From positions 1-38,878 of the forward strand of contig JAJZXX010000171.1 in the NCBI GenBank assembly GCA_021806205.1: a stretch of DNA of 38,878 nt, written 5' to 3'. The notes below the pieces were generated by a model. The model saw only the letters and a list, made by a program, of their open reading frames with translations, ran no database searches and was not told the origin of the DNA. Shown one piece after another: positions 32,046 to 38,878 of this stretch (positions are counted from its first letter, which is position 1; the number at the start of each line of letters is the position of its first letter). The DNA is from Bacillota bacterium. Its GTDB lineage: Bacteria > Bacillota > Sulfobacillia > Sulfobacillales > Sulfobacillaceae. The position numbers and the translations under genes were made by a program.

Positions 32046-33047
32046 TTAGCGCGGAATCGTTTTTAAGTTGGTACTGTGAGGTAGGCCGTGTTTTGACGGA
32101 TCGATGTAACTTCTAATCTGCGCGACGGCAATGCCAATTTCGCCAAAACCGGTGGCAATCAATTTGACCTTGCCGGGATACTGCGCCACGTCTCCGGCGG
32201 CATAGACCCCTTGAAGGTTGGTGGCCATGGAACTCGGATCCACGACAATGGATTGGCCGGCTAAAGTGAGTCCCCAGTTTTTGACTGGACCCAAAGACGG
32301 CAGAAATCCCAGTCCGCTAACGATGTCATTAATGGGCACGACCTCGGTTCGATCCACGCCGACTTGTTTTAAGTGCGCCGCTTGAATCTCTTGGGCACCA
32401 TCCACGCGGGTCAGCTCAAAGGGGGTCTTAATAGTGACGTTGGGTGCCTCGTGGATGAGCCGAATGCTTTCGTCTTGGCCCCGAAATTGGGATCGGCGAT
32501 GCACCAACAGCACCTCTTGGGCTAGCGGTGCGATAGCCAGGGTCCAGTCGAGTGCCGTGTCGCCTCCTCCGACAATTAAAACCCGGCGGTCACGAAAGTG
32601 CTCGAGAGAGGGCATGAGGTAATAGACGCCGTGCCCTTCAAATAATTCAGCCCGCTCGGCCGGCAGCACCCGGGGGATGAAAGCTCCAATCCCCACGGTG
32701 ATCAGGATAACCCGGGAACGAACGCGTGTTGTGGGCGTGGCTACTTCATAGAGTAGCTCGCCGCCTAGGGTCAGTGGCGTAATCGTTTGGACGGATTCAC
32801 CGAGCACCAGTTGAGGTGAGAAGTGTTGCGCCTGTTCTATCAATTGCTGGGCCAGGTCCTTACCGCTGATGCCATAGAAACCAGCCACATCATAAATAGG
32901 CTTTTCGGGATACAGCGCGTACAATTGTCCCCCCAGTTCGGGAAGGCTTTCCATCACAGTGGTTGATAGGCCATGCAGGCGCGCCATGGTGGCACCAAAT
33001 AGGCCTACCGGCCCGGCACCGATAATTGTTACGTCAACGACATCCAA
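32046..33047 (-). CDS. Ferredoxin/flavodoxin-NADP reductase, YumC type
   Basis: This thioredoxin reductase-like FAD protein (333 residues) passes electrons between NADPH and ferredoxin or flavodoxin. The FAD loop is GAGPVG (about 10-15), the NADPH loop is GGGDTALDW (about 157-165), and the ending GVYAAGDVAQYPGKVKLIATGFGE (short core AAGDVA) is typical. It has no CxxC redox pair, which separates it from thioredoxin reductase and points to YumC/FNR type 2. The start is TTG at 33045-33047; GGAGGG (33055-33060, minus strand) lies seven bases before it. A promoter with extended -10 is seen upstream. Confidence 0.9.
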   Translation of the reverse strand: MDVVDVTIIGAGPVGLFGATMARLHGLSTTVMESLPELGGQLYALYPEKPIYDVAGFYGISGKDLAQQLIEQAQHFSPQLVLGESVQTITPLTLGGELLYEVATPTTRVRSRVILITVGIGAFIPRVLPAERAELFEGHGVYYLMPSLEHFRDRRVLIVGGGDTALDWTLAIAPLAQEVLLVHRRSQFRGQDESIRLIHEAPNVTIKTPFELTRVDGAQEIQAAHLKQVGVDRTEVVPINDIVSGLGFLPSLGPVKNWGLTLAGQSIVVDPSSMATNLQGVYAAGDVAQYPGKVKLIATGFGEIGIAVAQIRSYIDPSKHGLPHSTNLKTIPR

Positions 33048-33076
33048 AAGGGGTCCCTCCCCGCTGATATTGTTTC

Positions 33077-33105
33077 ATCATAGCAAAATACGGGTGAGGG
33101 TTGAA
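33077..33105 (-). promoter_or_regulatory. Sigma-A-type promoter of the reductase gene
   Basis: On the minus strand, TGC precedes TATGAT (33077-33082), giving an extended -10 (TGnTATnAT). TTCAAC (33100-33105) lies 17 bases upstream as a weak -35 (three of six). The distance to the TTG start at 33047 leaves a short leader with the SD. Confidence 0.55.
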
Positions 33106-33198
33106 GGACAAAGACTGTTCGGTTAATTCGCAATCGACGTGAGAATGTGACACCTATATGGAAGCCCGGCGGCTCGAATGGCGGTCATTACCAAAATC

Positions 33199-33570
33199 GG
33201 GCGTAAAGCCCTCCCCTGTGGGAGTTCCGCAGCGGCACCGGCATTCACGCCTGGGGATATAAGCCGGTTGGCTCGTTAGGGCCAAAATCTTGAAGAGTAC
33301 CGGCTTTTGAGCTAGACTATTTTTGCAAGCGGATTCCTCCGGGAATCGGAAGGGGAGTCACTTCTGCAGACGGGCTTGCGAGCACGAAGAAGCCGCGAGA
33401 GTCTTGCGTCGCAAGATCACCCGAGAGGGTCGGAGCGGTTCGTCTGCGACCGGGATGGTAGGCATTCGATGCCGACGAATGTTGTGTGAGGCCCATGATG
33501 GTGTAGGGGGAACCCGAGAGCCTGGGAGAGCCAACAGGAGACCGGAACCCCCCAGACCATGGTCCGGGGG
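33199..33570 (+). other. Hairpin-rich non-coding region (possible structured RNA or element remnant)
   Basis: This 535-base gap (33048-33583) has no credible gene; two long frames in it lack SDs and normal composition. It carries many perfect inverted repeats: GGGC/GCCC 33199-33211; CTCCC/GGGAG 33211-33224; AAGCCGGT/ACCGGCTT 33261-33306 with an inner TGGC/GCCA; GCAAGC/GCTTGC 33325-33379 enclosing GATTCC/GGAATC; TCTTGC/GCAAGA 33402-33416; ACCC-GAGA-GGGT 33419-33430; GGCAT/ATGCC 33461-33473; and CCCCCC/GGGGGG near 33548-33571. The GAGA loop is a GNRA type only on the plus strand, favouring a plus-strand RNA. I cannot assign it to a known class. Confidence 0.5.
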
Positions 33571-33583
33571 GAGACTCAGCGCT

Positions 33584-34465
33584 CTAGTCAACCCCGGGAG
33601 AGGACAGAGAGTCGGACCTGGCGCTCAAGGCGACTGCCAGCAGCATGATGATGACCCCAAGCCAGGTGGTCTCGCTAACGCTTTCGCGAAGGACAATGTG
33701 GGAGAGAAAAATCGCGACGGGTAGTTCCAGTGCGGCTAAAATGGCCGTCATCACGCCGCCCAATAGGGGTGCACTCATGTAAGTCAGTATCATAGGCAAG
33801 GCGGACCCGACAATCCCGGCCAAGGTTCCGTACACCAAAGCAGGGGCGGCTAAAGAGATGCCGCTGGTATGCCAGGGGCGATATACCAGCACAACGACGA
33901 CGGCGGCGACGACCGTGCTGAATAATGATCGCTGCCAGATATTTACCGAGGGCAACGCACGACTCTGCCCATAGAGTGTCAGCGCATAACCCAATCCAGC
34001 CACCAATCCCAATCCTATTCCCACGAGGGAGATGCGGCGTGGTCCCCAGGGGTGTGCTGCCAGGAGCGTGCCCAATAGTATCGCAAGAATGGCGATCCAC
34101 TGTGTCATTTTGGGGGTGCGTCGCTCAAACACCCAGACCATAACCGGAAGCATCCAGGTGAATTGAAACAGAAAAATAATGGTCAGCGATGCGGGCAGGT
34201 GGCGTAAAGCCTGATAGTACGCGAGAGCGGTTGCGCCTGCGGCCGTTCCCACCCAGCCCATTACCAGCCAATCCCTGGTTGACGGGGGATTTTGAGGTCG
34301 CGAAAAACTCATAGGAAGAAAAATAAGGATGGCAATGGGGTATTGAAAAATTGTGAGCCAGACCACCGAAACGCCCCGCTCAGTCGCCACTTTGACCAGA
34401 GGCGTGAGAACCGCGTAGGCCGCCGCGGCCGTACCCATCATGGTTAGTGCCAATGCCCGGCGCAT
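33584..34465 (-). CDS. EamA/DMT superfamily transporter
   Basis: This is a ten-helix drug/metabolite transporter protein with two EamA repeats (about 5-130 and 145-285). Substrates in this family are often amino acids, metabolites or drugs and cannot be named here. ATG 34465 is chosen because GGAGGA lies seven bases before it on the minus strand; an upstream in-frame ATG at 34504 has no SD. The product has 293 residues, normal for the family. Features are the Pro-rich turn (SFSRPQNPPSTRDW) between helices and the duplicated E/GxALP pattern (ALELPVAIFLS). It runs toward the hairpin-rich region, and no clear T-tract terminator is seen. Confidence 0.9.
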   Translation of the reverse strand: MRRALALTMMGTAAAAYAVLTPLVKVATERGVSVVWLTIFQYPIAILIFLPMSFSRPQNPPSTRDWLVMGWVGTAAGATALAYYQALRHLPASLTIIFLFQFTWMLPVMVWVFERRTPKMTQWIAILAILLGTLLAAHPWGPRRISLVGIGLGLVAGLGYALTLYGQSRALPSVNIWQRSLFSTVVAAVVVVLVYRPWHTSGISLAAPALVYGTLAGIVGSALPMILTYMSAPLLGGVMTAILAALELPVAIFLSHIVLRESVSETTWLGVIIMLLAVALSARSDSLSSPGVD

Positions 34466-34494
34466 CTTGGGTTCCTCCGATATGGTTTCGAGGT

Positions 34495-34503
34495 ATTGTA
34501 GCA
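34495..34503 (-). promoter_or_regulatory. Possible extended -10 promoter of the EamA gene
   Basis: TGCTACAAT on the minus strand (TACAAT 34495-34500, TG at 34502-34503) is an extended -10. No good -35 is present 17 bases upstream. It lies about 30 bases before the chosen start. Confidence 0.4.
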
Positions 34504-34660
34504 CATCCGCACGATGGCTATGGACATTCGGGCACCAAACATATGCGCTGGCGGCCTTGCCGAAATGTGGCAGTCTGACGAGAATTTATGCACCCGCGAA
34601 CGTTTTGTGCATTGGGTGAGACAAATTCATATGACGCCCCAGGTTCGTCCATTATCGAGT

Positions 34661-34689
34661 CTGACAAAGCTGCTAAGGTTTTCTACCAT
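34661..34689 (+). promoter_or_regulatory. Sigma-A-type promoter for the c-di-AMP riboswitch RNA
   Basis: CTGACA (34661-34666; five of six to TTGACA) and TACCAT (34684-34689; four of six) are 17 bases apart. The expected transcription start near 34697 is exactly where the riboswitch-like sequence begins. The rest of 34504-34660 holds nothing that I can assign. Confidence 0.55.
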
Positions 34690-34696
34690 TACCAAG

Positions 34697-34805
34697 CCTA
34701 ATTGTCACGGGTTGACAACCGGGGGACCCGCGTTTGGGGTGAATCGAGAAATCGTAGGGCCAGCCTCTCCGTGCCCGAACCCGTCAGCTAACTCCGGAGG
34801 CAGTT
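34697..34805 (+). promoter_or_regulatory. c-di-AMP riboswitch (ydaO/yuaA type)
   Basis: The conserved blocks of this riboswitch are present in order: CGGGGGACCC (about 34720-34729), GGGGTGAATC (34736-34745), GTAGGGCC (34755-34762) and CCCGAACCCGTCAGCTAACT (about 34774-34793), ending CCGGAGGC. The element senses cyclic di-AMP and often controls wall-remodelling and osmotic genes in Firmicutes and actinobacteria. Here it leads straight into the SD of a secreted wall protein. No T-run terminator follows, so control may be at translation or by RNA folding over the SD (GAGAGGAGAA, 34812-34821). The 5' limit is approximate. Confidence 0.88.
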
Positions 34806-34827
34806 CATCTACGAGAGGAGAATCACG

Positions 34828-35775
34828 GTGACACTTTCCGTCAAGCGATTTGCCTTGGCTGGCGCCGCCGCATTTTGTCTCCTGGCCATCAGCGGATCGG
34901 CCATGGCCGCCAGTAAAGCTAGTACCTCCAACACCCGGAGTCTCATGAAGATTCATCCGGCGATGCGACAGACTTTGCACTACGGCAGTCGGGGTCACTG
35001 GGTGATGACCTTACAAGCAGATTTAGGACTGTTGGGATTCCCCCAAGTGGGGCCGATGGACGGGATATTTGGGCCCAAAACCGAAGCTGGCTTGAAAGCC
35101 TTCCAAGTCCGCCACGGATTTCAGGCGACGGGAGTGACGTCGCCCGCGGTCTGGCAAGACATTCTGGCGGGATTCGGGCTGGTTCGGCCCGTGAACAGGT
35201 CGAGTGCGTCAGAGGGGTCTAGCACCGGGACAAGCTCTCGTCAAACGGGCGGGTTGAAAGCAAGTCAAAATAATGGGGCTAACAGCGCTTTTGGATCGAG
35301 TTCAAAGGGTGTGAGCGCAGGACCGGTGCTCCCGGCCCACTTTCCTAATCCGGCCAATCTCGCCCCGGTGGGAGAACCGTCCTTGCCTAACGCCCAAGCC
35401 GGCGTCCAGGGCCAGTTCACCGCTTCTGTCAAAACCATCTACGGCCGCCCGGTACTAAGGGCATTCCACATGGTGGCCACCTCGTATGGGCCGAGTCTTC
35501 AGGACAACTATCCCTATGGTCCGGTGGACGCCTTTGGAAAGCCGCTTCAAAACGGTATGGTTGCCGTCGATCCCTCGGTCATCCCCTTACACAGTATACT
35601 GTATGTCACCGGCTACCACGACAACTATCTCCCGCAGGGTGGATTCTTGGGACAGGCCATGGACACAGGTGGTGCTATTAAAGGCGATCGCGTGGATCTA
35701 TTCATCAACGCGAACCCCCAGGTGATCGGCGACTTTGGGGTCCAGCAAGTGACAGTGTACCAACTTGGTCAGTAG
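34828..35775 (+). CDS. Secreted peptidoglycan-binding protein with 3D domain
   Basis: This exported wall protein is probably a lytic transglycosylase-like or resuscitation-type factor. GTG 34828 follows GAGAGGAGAA (34812-34821). Residues 1-27 form a signal peptide (MTLSVKRF, hydrophobic stretch, cleavage near AMAAS). A peptidoglycan-binding domain 1 follows (about 48-112; GSRGHWVMTLQADLGLLGF, GIFGPKTEAGLKAFQ), then a low-complexity Ser/Gly linker (about 125-180). The C-terminal 3D domain (about 215-315) has AVDPSVIPLHSILYV, AMDTGGAIKGDRVDLF with its three Asp. The gene is under a c-di-AMP riboswitch. The length and the fold resemble YocH/YuiC-type wall proteins. Confidence 0.9.
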   Translation: MTLSVKRFALAGAAAFCLLAISGSAMAASKASTSNTRSLMKIHPAMRQTLHYGSRGHWVMTLQADLGLLGFPQVGPMDGIFGPKTEAGLKAFQVRHGFQATGVTSPAVWQDILAGFGLVRPVNRSSASEGSSTGTSSRQTGGLKASQNNGANSAFGSSSKGVSAGPVLPAHFPNPANLAPVGEPSLPNAQAGVQGQFTASVKTIYGRPVLRAFHMVATSYGPSLQDNYPYGPVDAFGKPLQNGMVAVDPSVIPLHSILYVTGYHDNYLPQGGFLGQAMDTGGAIKGDRVDLFINANPQVIGDFGVQQVTVYQLGQ

Positions 35776-35789
35776 TCGGCATTCACGCA

Positions 35790-35838
35790 ACGAGTGGGGT
35801 GGGATGGTCAAGAATCTGGCCATTCCCCTCGTATTTTT
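35790..35838 (+). terminator. Intrinsic terminator after the 3D-domain gene
   Basis: ACGAG (35790-35794) pairs with CTCGT (35828-35832), and GGATGG with CCATTC-type sequence inside (GGGATGG/CCATTCCC region). Five T follow (35834-35838). Some bases are unpaired, so it is strong but not perfect. Confidence 0.65.
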
Positions 35839-35884
35839 GTAAAATACCTGATAGGTAGGGATTCCAGGAGGAAGGAATTAGAAT

Positions 35885-36157
35885 ATGTACTCGCCATTGG
35901 CAAACCGTTTGGACCTGTTAGTGCAGCGTTACCGGGAGGCCATTGTGACCAGGCGGCTTCAGGTCGGTCAAGAATTGCTCATGACGGATGAAGCGGCTGT
36001 CTTGAATGTCCCGGTGGTGTTGGTGCGGTCAGCCTTCCGCCAATTATCCAGTTTGGGATTAGTCGAATTGAAGCCGGGCGGTCTTGCCGTTGTCAAAAGC
36101 AACAATATCCAATCGTTGCAGGCCCTGGAGTTTGTCTTAACCCGTCGCCGCGGTTAA
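35885..36157 (+). CDS. Small stand-alone winged-helix (GntR-like) protein
   Basis: The 90-residue product contains a winged-helix-like region (about 10-75) similar to the DNA-binding half of GntR proteins: IVTRRLQVGQELLMTDEAAVLNV is the first helix-turn part (short core GQELLMTDEAAV), then VRSAFRQLSSLGLVELKPGGLAVV matches the GntR 'R.AL..L...GLV....G.G..V' wing pattern. There is no effector-binding domain, which a normal GntR regulator has. ATG 35885 follows CAGGAGGAAGG (35866-35876). Candidate promoter -10 TAAAAT is at 35840-35845, with no firm -35. It may be a truncated regulator or a genuine single-domain family. Target unknown. Confidence 0.7.
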   Translation: MYSPLANRLDLLVQRYREAIVTRRLQVGQELLMTDEAAVLNVPVVLVRSAFRQLSSLGLVELKPGGLAVVKSNNIQSLQALEFVLTRRRG

Positions 36158-36185
36158 GTCGCACGGCCATGCCGGGTTATGTGTT

Positions 36186-36218
36186 GAGCGCCCCTGATGA
36201 TTGCGGGGCGCTCTTTTT
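36186..36218 (+). terminator. Intrinsic terminator after the winged-helix gene
   Basis: GAGCGCCCC (36186-36194) pairs exactly with GGGGCGCTC (36205-36213) around a 10-base loop. Five T follow (36214-36218). It is a textbook rho-independent terminator, 28 bases after the stop. Confidence 0.93.
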
Positions 36219-36469
36219 CTTGAGCTCTGTTCGATTCCTAAGGCGACCGTCAATCGGTTGAGTTGGTGGGCAAGTTCCACCCCGGAGGGAGGCGAGCCGC
36301 TGTCGGGCCTGGTTCGCTTCAAAGGGACTTTATGGAACAGGCGCATTCCGCCCGCCCCTACTTGTGTTCAAGGTGTGTCTCGGATGGTTAGCGATGGCGA
36401 ATTTAGATCAGTACTCCTAAACAATAAACTTAAGGGAATTTTAAACTAGAAAAAATTCTGAGTTTGTGC

Positions 36470-36495
36470 AGGATTCGCCCGGCTAAACGTCGAAT
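36470..36495 (+). promoter_or_regulatory. Sigma-H-like promoter before the oligopeptide-binding protein
   Basis: AGGATTC (36470-36476) and GAAT (36492-36495) are 15 bases apart, against about 14 in the Bacillus spoVG sigma-H promoter as I recall it. The wider gap 36219-36546 (328 bases) holds no credible gene. It has two adjacent hairpins, CGACCG/CGGTTG (36244-36260) and GGTGG/CCACC (36265-36281). An 82-codon frame there lacks an SD and ends well before the next gene. CGTCGAA (36488-36494), overlapping the -10, is one base off a 0A box. Confidence 0.35.
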
Positions 36496-36546
36496 TCTCG
36501 CTTGTTGTTTGTCAATCTTGTCACTTTGTTCGAGGAGGAGATTTGC

Positions 36547-38253
36547 ATGAAGGCAAGCCGCATCGCGCTCGCGGGCGGATTGGCCCTGAGTGTGATGGCG
36601 TTAATGGGTGCGGGACGACCGACTCCCAACGTCATCGCCCGGGGTGGTACACTCACGGTGGCACTACCGCCGCAAACTAACTTAACTTGGTATATTCCAC
36701 AGATGAACGCGGCCAATGACTCGGTTTACAATGGATGGATACAGGATCAGCTTTTTCAACCCATGATTTATTTGAACGACTCCTATCAGATTGTGACACA
36801 GAACTCGATTGCGCAGCGCATTACCTCAAACAAACAGGGCACCATTTACCACGTGTTTTTAAACAAAAAGTGGCATTGGTCCAATGGCTCACCGGTCACA
36901 TCGCGCGACGTCTTATTTACCTATAACTTTGTCAAGGCTGCATCAGCACCCAATGCACCGGCCCCCTGGCCGTTCGTGGGTGCCGGCACGGGCGACTTGC
37001 CCCAGGGCATTAAGAGTGTCGCGGCCAATGGTCCCTATGAGGTAACCTTTACATTGAACCATCCCGCGAACCAGCAGTGGTTTGAGTATAATGGCTTGAT
37101 CCAGCTCACCCCGCTGCCGGCGCAGCAGTTTGACAAGTATGGCAGCAATTGGACAAAAGAGGCGGCTTACATGGGTTCCATTGCCACCAACCCGAAAACC
37201 GGCATGGGCCTGGTGGATGGACCGTTTCGGCTGACCAAAGCCACGCCTAACCAGGAATGGATTATGCGGCCCAATGAGCGATATAACGGGCATAAGGCAT
37301 CGGTGGCGCGATTGGTCTTTGCCTATGAGGCATCCAATGCTGCCGAATTTGCAGCGTTGCGAACCGGAACGGTCAACTTGGGATATCTTGACCCGAGTCA
37401 GTTGGGTGCCAAGGGGGCTTTGACGTCGCAAGGCGACAAGATTTTCCCCGGGTACTCCTTAGGGGTATTCTGGACGGAGATGAATATGTGGCCCGCCTCG
37501 GCGCAACGCTCGGTGTTCGGCCAACAGTATGTGCGTCAGGCACTGATGATGAGTATTGATCAAAAGGCCTATATTCACAGCATTCTTCACGGATATGGGT
37601 CACCGCAATATGGTCCCATCCCCCAAACCCCGCGGACGAAGTTCTATAATGCGAAGGCAGAACCGGCGATGGCCTATAACCTGACCAAAGCCAAGAAACT
37701 GTTGACCAGCCACGGATGGCGTGAAGTTAACGGCGTGATGACCAAGGGTAAACAGAAGATGAACTGGACCATGATCTATGTTACCGGCGTGCAGTCCACC
37801 TTGCAGGAAGTGCAGCTCATGAAGGCGGATTGGGCGAAGATCGGCATCCGAGTCAATCTGAAGGGGGAGACCTTCGGTTCGTTCCTGGGCATTACCTCCA
37901 ACAAGAAGAACGGCTCCTGGCAGTTAGCAGAAGGATCGGGATGGATCTACAATGGTCCCGGCTGGATGCCCACGGGCGGTCAGCTCTTTTCCAGCACGGC
38001 ACCTTCGGGTACCGGCTATTCCAATCGCCATGAGGACTACTTGATTAACCAAACGCATCGTCCTTATGCCACAGAAGCCCAGTTTATGCGGGCCTTTGAC
38101 ACCTATGAGGCGTATACGGCGTCGCAGTTGCCGATGCTGTGGAATGCCAACCCGGCCGCCATTAATGTGGCGGGGCCCACTCTCATCGGAGGTCGGAGAT
38201 ATTCCAATCCGGTTACCGGGAACCCGTCCTTTAATATGATGAGTGTAAAGTAA
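36547..38253 (+). CDS. Oligopeptide/nickel-type ABC transporter substrate-binding protein
   Basis: This family 5 extracellular solute-binding protein is 568 residues long. ATG 36547 follows GAGGAGGAGA (36531-36540). An N-terminal signal segment (about 1-22, MKASRIAL and a hydrophobic core) ends without a Cys, so there is no lipobox, unlike most Firmicute binding proteins. The mature protein has the family start GGTLTVALPP, the KWHWSNGSPVTSRDVLFTYNFV segment (core W.DG.P.T..DV.F) and the region VRQALMMSIDQKAYI. It may bind peptides. No permease or ATPase gene follows; a terminator and a transposon lie directly downstream. The ligand is unknown. Confidence 0.88.
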   Translation: MKASRIALAGGLALSVMALMGAGRPTPNVIARGGTLTVALPPQTNLTWYIPQMNAANDSVYNGWIQDQLFQPMIYLNDSYQIVTQNSIAQRITSNKQGTIYHVFLNKKWHWSNGSPVTSRDVLFTYNFVKAASAPNAPAPWPFVGAGTGDLPQGIKSVAANGPYEVTFTLNHPANQQWFEYNGLIQLTPLPAQQFDKYGSNWTKEAAYMGSIATNPKTGMGLVDGPFRLTKATPNQEWIMRPNERYNGHKASVARLVFAYEASNAAEFAALRTGTVNLGYLDPSQLGAKGALTSQGDKIFPGYSLGVFWTEMNMWPASAQRSVFGQQYVRQALMMSIDQKAYIHSILHGYGSPQYGPIPQTPRTKFYNAKAEPAMAYNLTKAKKLLTSHGWREVNGVMTKGKQKMNWTMIYVTGVQSTLQEVQLMKADWAKIGIRVNLKGETFGSFLGITSNKKNGSWQLAEGSGWIYNGPGWMPTGGQLFSSTAPSGTGYSNRHEDYLINQTHRPYATEAQFMRAFDTYEAYTASQLPMLWNANPAAINVAGPTLIGGRRYSNPVTGNPSFNMMSVK

Positions 38254-38270
38254 TTTCGGTCAAATTAAGG

Positions 38271-38301
38271 GGCTGTCGTCGCAAGGCGGCAGCTCTTTTT
38301 T
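38271..38301 (+). terminator. Intrinsic terminator after the binding-protein gene
   Basis: GCTGTCG (38272-38278) pairs with CGGCAGC (38287-38293) with one G-U pair, loop TCGCAAGG, then CT and six T (about 38296-38301). It isolates the binding-protein gene from the transposon downstream. Confidence 0.82.
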
Positions 38302-38328
38302 GTCCAAAGACAGCACCCTGGACTCTCT

Positions 38329-38408
38329 TTACAATTGGAATGATTATCAGGCGCTCGCCGTTAGGCGAAAGATGTTGTGTACTTACGGGCTATGTGATAA
38401 GTGTAACC
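38329..38408 (+). mobile_element. Probable left end of an IS200/IS605-type element
   Basis: A perfect hairpin TCGCC-GTTA-GGCGA (38355-38368) lies 40 bases before the tnpB start, and TTAC (38329-38332) precedes it. IS200/IS605 elements have subterminal hairpins and insert beside short target tetramers such as TTAC. No tnpA is present upstream, so the element may be tnpB-only. The exact left edge is a guess from this pattern. Confidence 0.4.
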
Positions 38409-38878
38409 ATGACACAAAGAGCCTATAAATTTCGTTTTTACCCAACCGACGAGCAGAAACATACCTTAGCCAAGACGTTTGGGGGTGTTCGCTATGTCTA
38501 TAATTGGGGCTTGCGCCTCAAGACAGATGCGTACTACCAGACCGGTACACGTCTGTATTACAAGGATTTGTCGGCGCAACGCACGGTATTGAAACGACAA
38601 CCGGAAACGGTCTGGCTCAATGAAGTATCTAGTGTCACGCTCCAACCATCCCTGAGGCCCCTAGACCGATCATTCATCCACTGCTTTGAAGGGCGTAGCG
38701 GATACCCGCAATGCCACCAGAAACGCGGGAAACCATCGGCAACATACGCCACTTCGGCGTTCACGTGGGATGGAGAACATTTGACGTTGGCCAAGATGGC
38801 TGAACCGCTGGATATTCGTTGGTCACGTCATGTCGCTGGCGCTCCTTGCACGGTCACCGTATCCAAAGACGCGGCCCA
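38409..38878 (+). CDS. tnpB: TnpB (RNA-guided endonuclease of IS605 type), 3' end beyond the window
   Basis: The frame is open from ATG 38409 to the window end (156 full codons). The N-terminus is a TnpB helix-turn-helix domain: RAYKFRFYPTDEQ, then FGGVRYVYNWGL, YYKDLSAQRTVLKRQPETVWLNEVSS and the beginning of the central region ATYATSAFTWDGEHLTLAKM (cited parts only). TnpB is the ancestor-like RNA-guided nuclease that aids transposon retention; its catalytic RuvC residues and zinc ribbon would lie beyond this window. There is no SD near the ATG, as is common in such elements. Whether the gene is intact cannot be judged here. Confidence 0.9.
   Translation, partial: MTQRAYKFRFYPTDEQKHTLAKTFGGVRYVYNWGLRLKTDAYYQTGTRLYYKDLSAQRTVLKRQPETVWLNEVSSVTLQPSLRPLDRSFIHCFEGRSGYPQCHQKRGKPSATYATSAFTWDGEHLTLAKMAEPLDIRWSRHVAGAPCTVTVSKDAA

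Noticed and set aside
33323..33724. 133-codon plus-strand ORF (and a 77-codon minus-strand ORF at 33358-33591)
   Set aside because: Composition is Arg/Gly/Pro-rich without any domain; it spans several perfect hairpins, has no SD and runs into the antisense of the EamA gene. More likely non-coding RNA or chance.
36201..36449. 82-codon plus-strand ORF between the winged-helix gene and the binding-protein gene
   Set aside because: It starts inside the terminator at 36186-36218, has no SD, and shows no recognisable features.
38558..38794. 78-codon minus-strand ORF inside tnpB
   Set aside because: It is antisense to a well-recognised TnpB N-terminus and lacks independent support.

Overview
This window looks like chromosomal DNA of an endospore-forming, moderately GC-rich Firmicute. 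The complete spoIIIA operon, spoIVB, spo0A and spoIIM show spore formation. The protein style, the frequent GTG and TTG starts and the gene order resemble the Sulfobacillus/Symbiobacterium type of deep-branching Firmicutes. The genus is inferred from memory and was not tested.

Layout. Positions 1-1088 hold the tail of an upstream unit: a terminator, a doubtful ORF and a coiled-coil/zinc-ribbon protein. Positions 1172-5926 hold spoIIIAA-AH, the mother-cell half of the feeding-tube channel, behind a possible sigma-E promoter. Positions 6025-18680 hold a tightly packed, often overlapping housekeeping cluster: a biotin carboxylase with changed active-site residues and no accB beside it, an Asp23 protein, nusB, a TsaD-like paralogue, folD, xseA, xseB, ispA, dxs, tlyA, nadK, recN and a UgtP/MGDG-synthase-like glycosyltransferase. 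Positions 18814-21241 hold spoIVB and spo0A; spo0A has 0A-box-like sites and a sigma-H-like promoter upstream. Positions 21399-27213 hold a leucine dehydrogenase, an unknown protein coupled to an Hfq-like protein, a possible tiny minus-strand gene with an in-frame pentapeptide repeat, a Nudix hydrolase, spoIIM, a galE-type epimerase, a DUF423 protein and a PIG-L deacetylase.

From 27397 the genome becomes more modular. A TPP riboswitch with its own terminator controls ykoE and a single 751-residue protein that joins both ECF ATPase domains to the EcfT membrane subunit, giving a two-gene thiamin-type importer. A DUF2079 membrane protein follows. On the minus strand are a YumC-type ferredoxin/flavodoxin-NADP reductase and an EamA/DMT permease, separated by about 535 bases that hold no convincing gene but many perfect hairpins. 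A c-di-AMP (ydaO/yuaA) riboswitch then precedes a secreted peptidoglycan-binding/3D-domain protein. After it come a 90-residue stand-alone winged-helix protein, a solitary oligopeptide-binding protein with no lipobox, and the 5' part of a TnpB (IS200/IS605-type) element cut by the window edge.

The most unusual items are the biotin carboxylase with substituted catalytic-loop residues and no local accB, the hairpin-rich region 33199-33570, the divergent Hfq-like protein with its partner gene and small opposing ORF, and the ATPase-ATPase-EcfT fusion. I found no clear evidence of a wholly new multi-gene system. No tRNA, rRNA or CRISPR array was seen.
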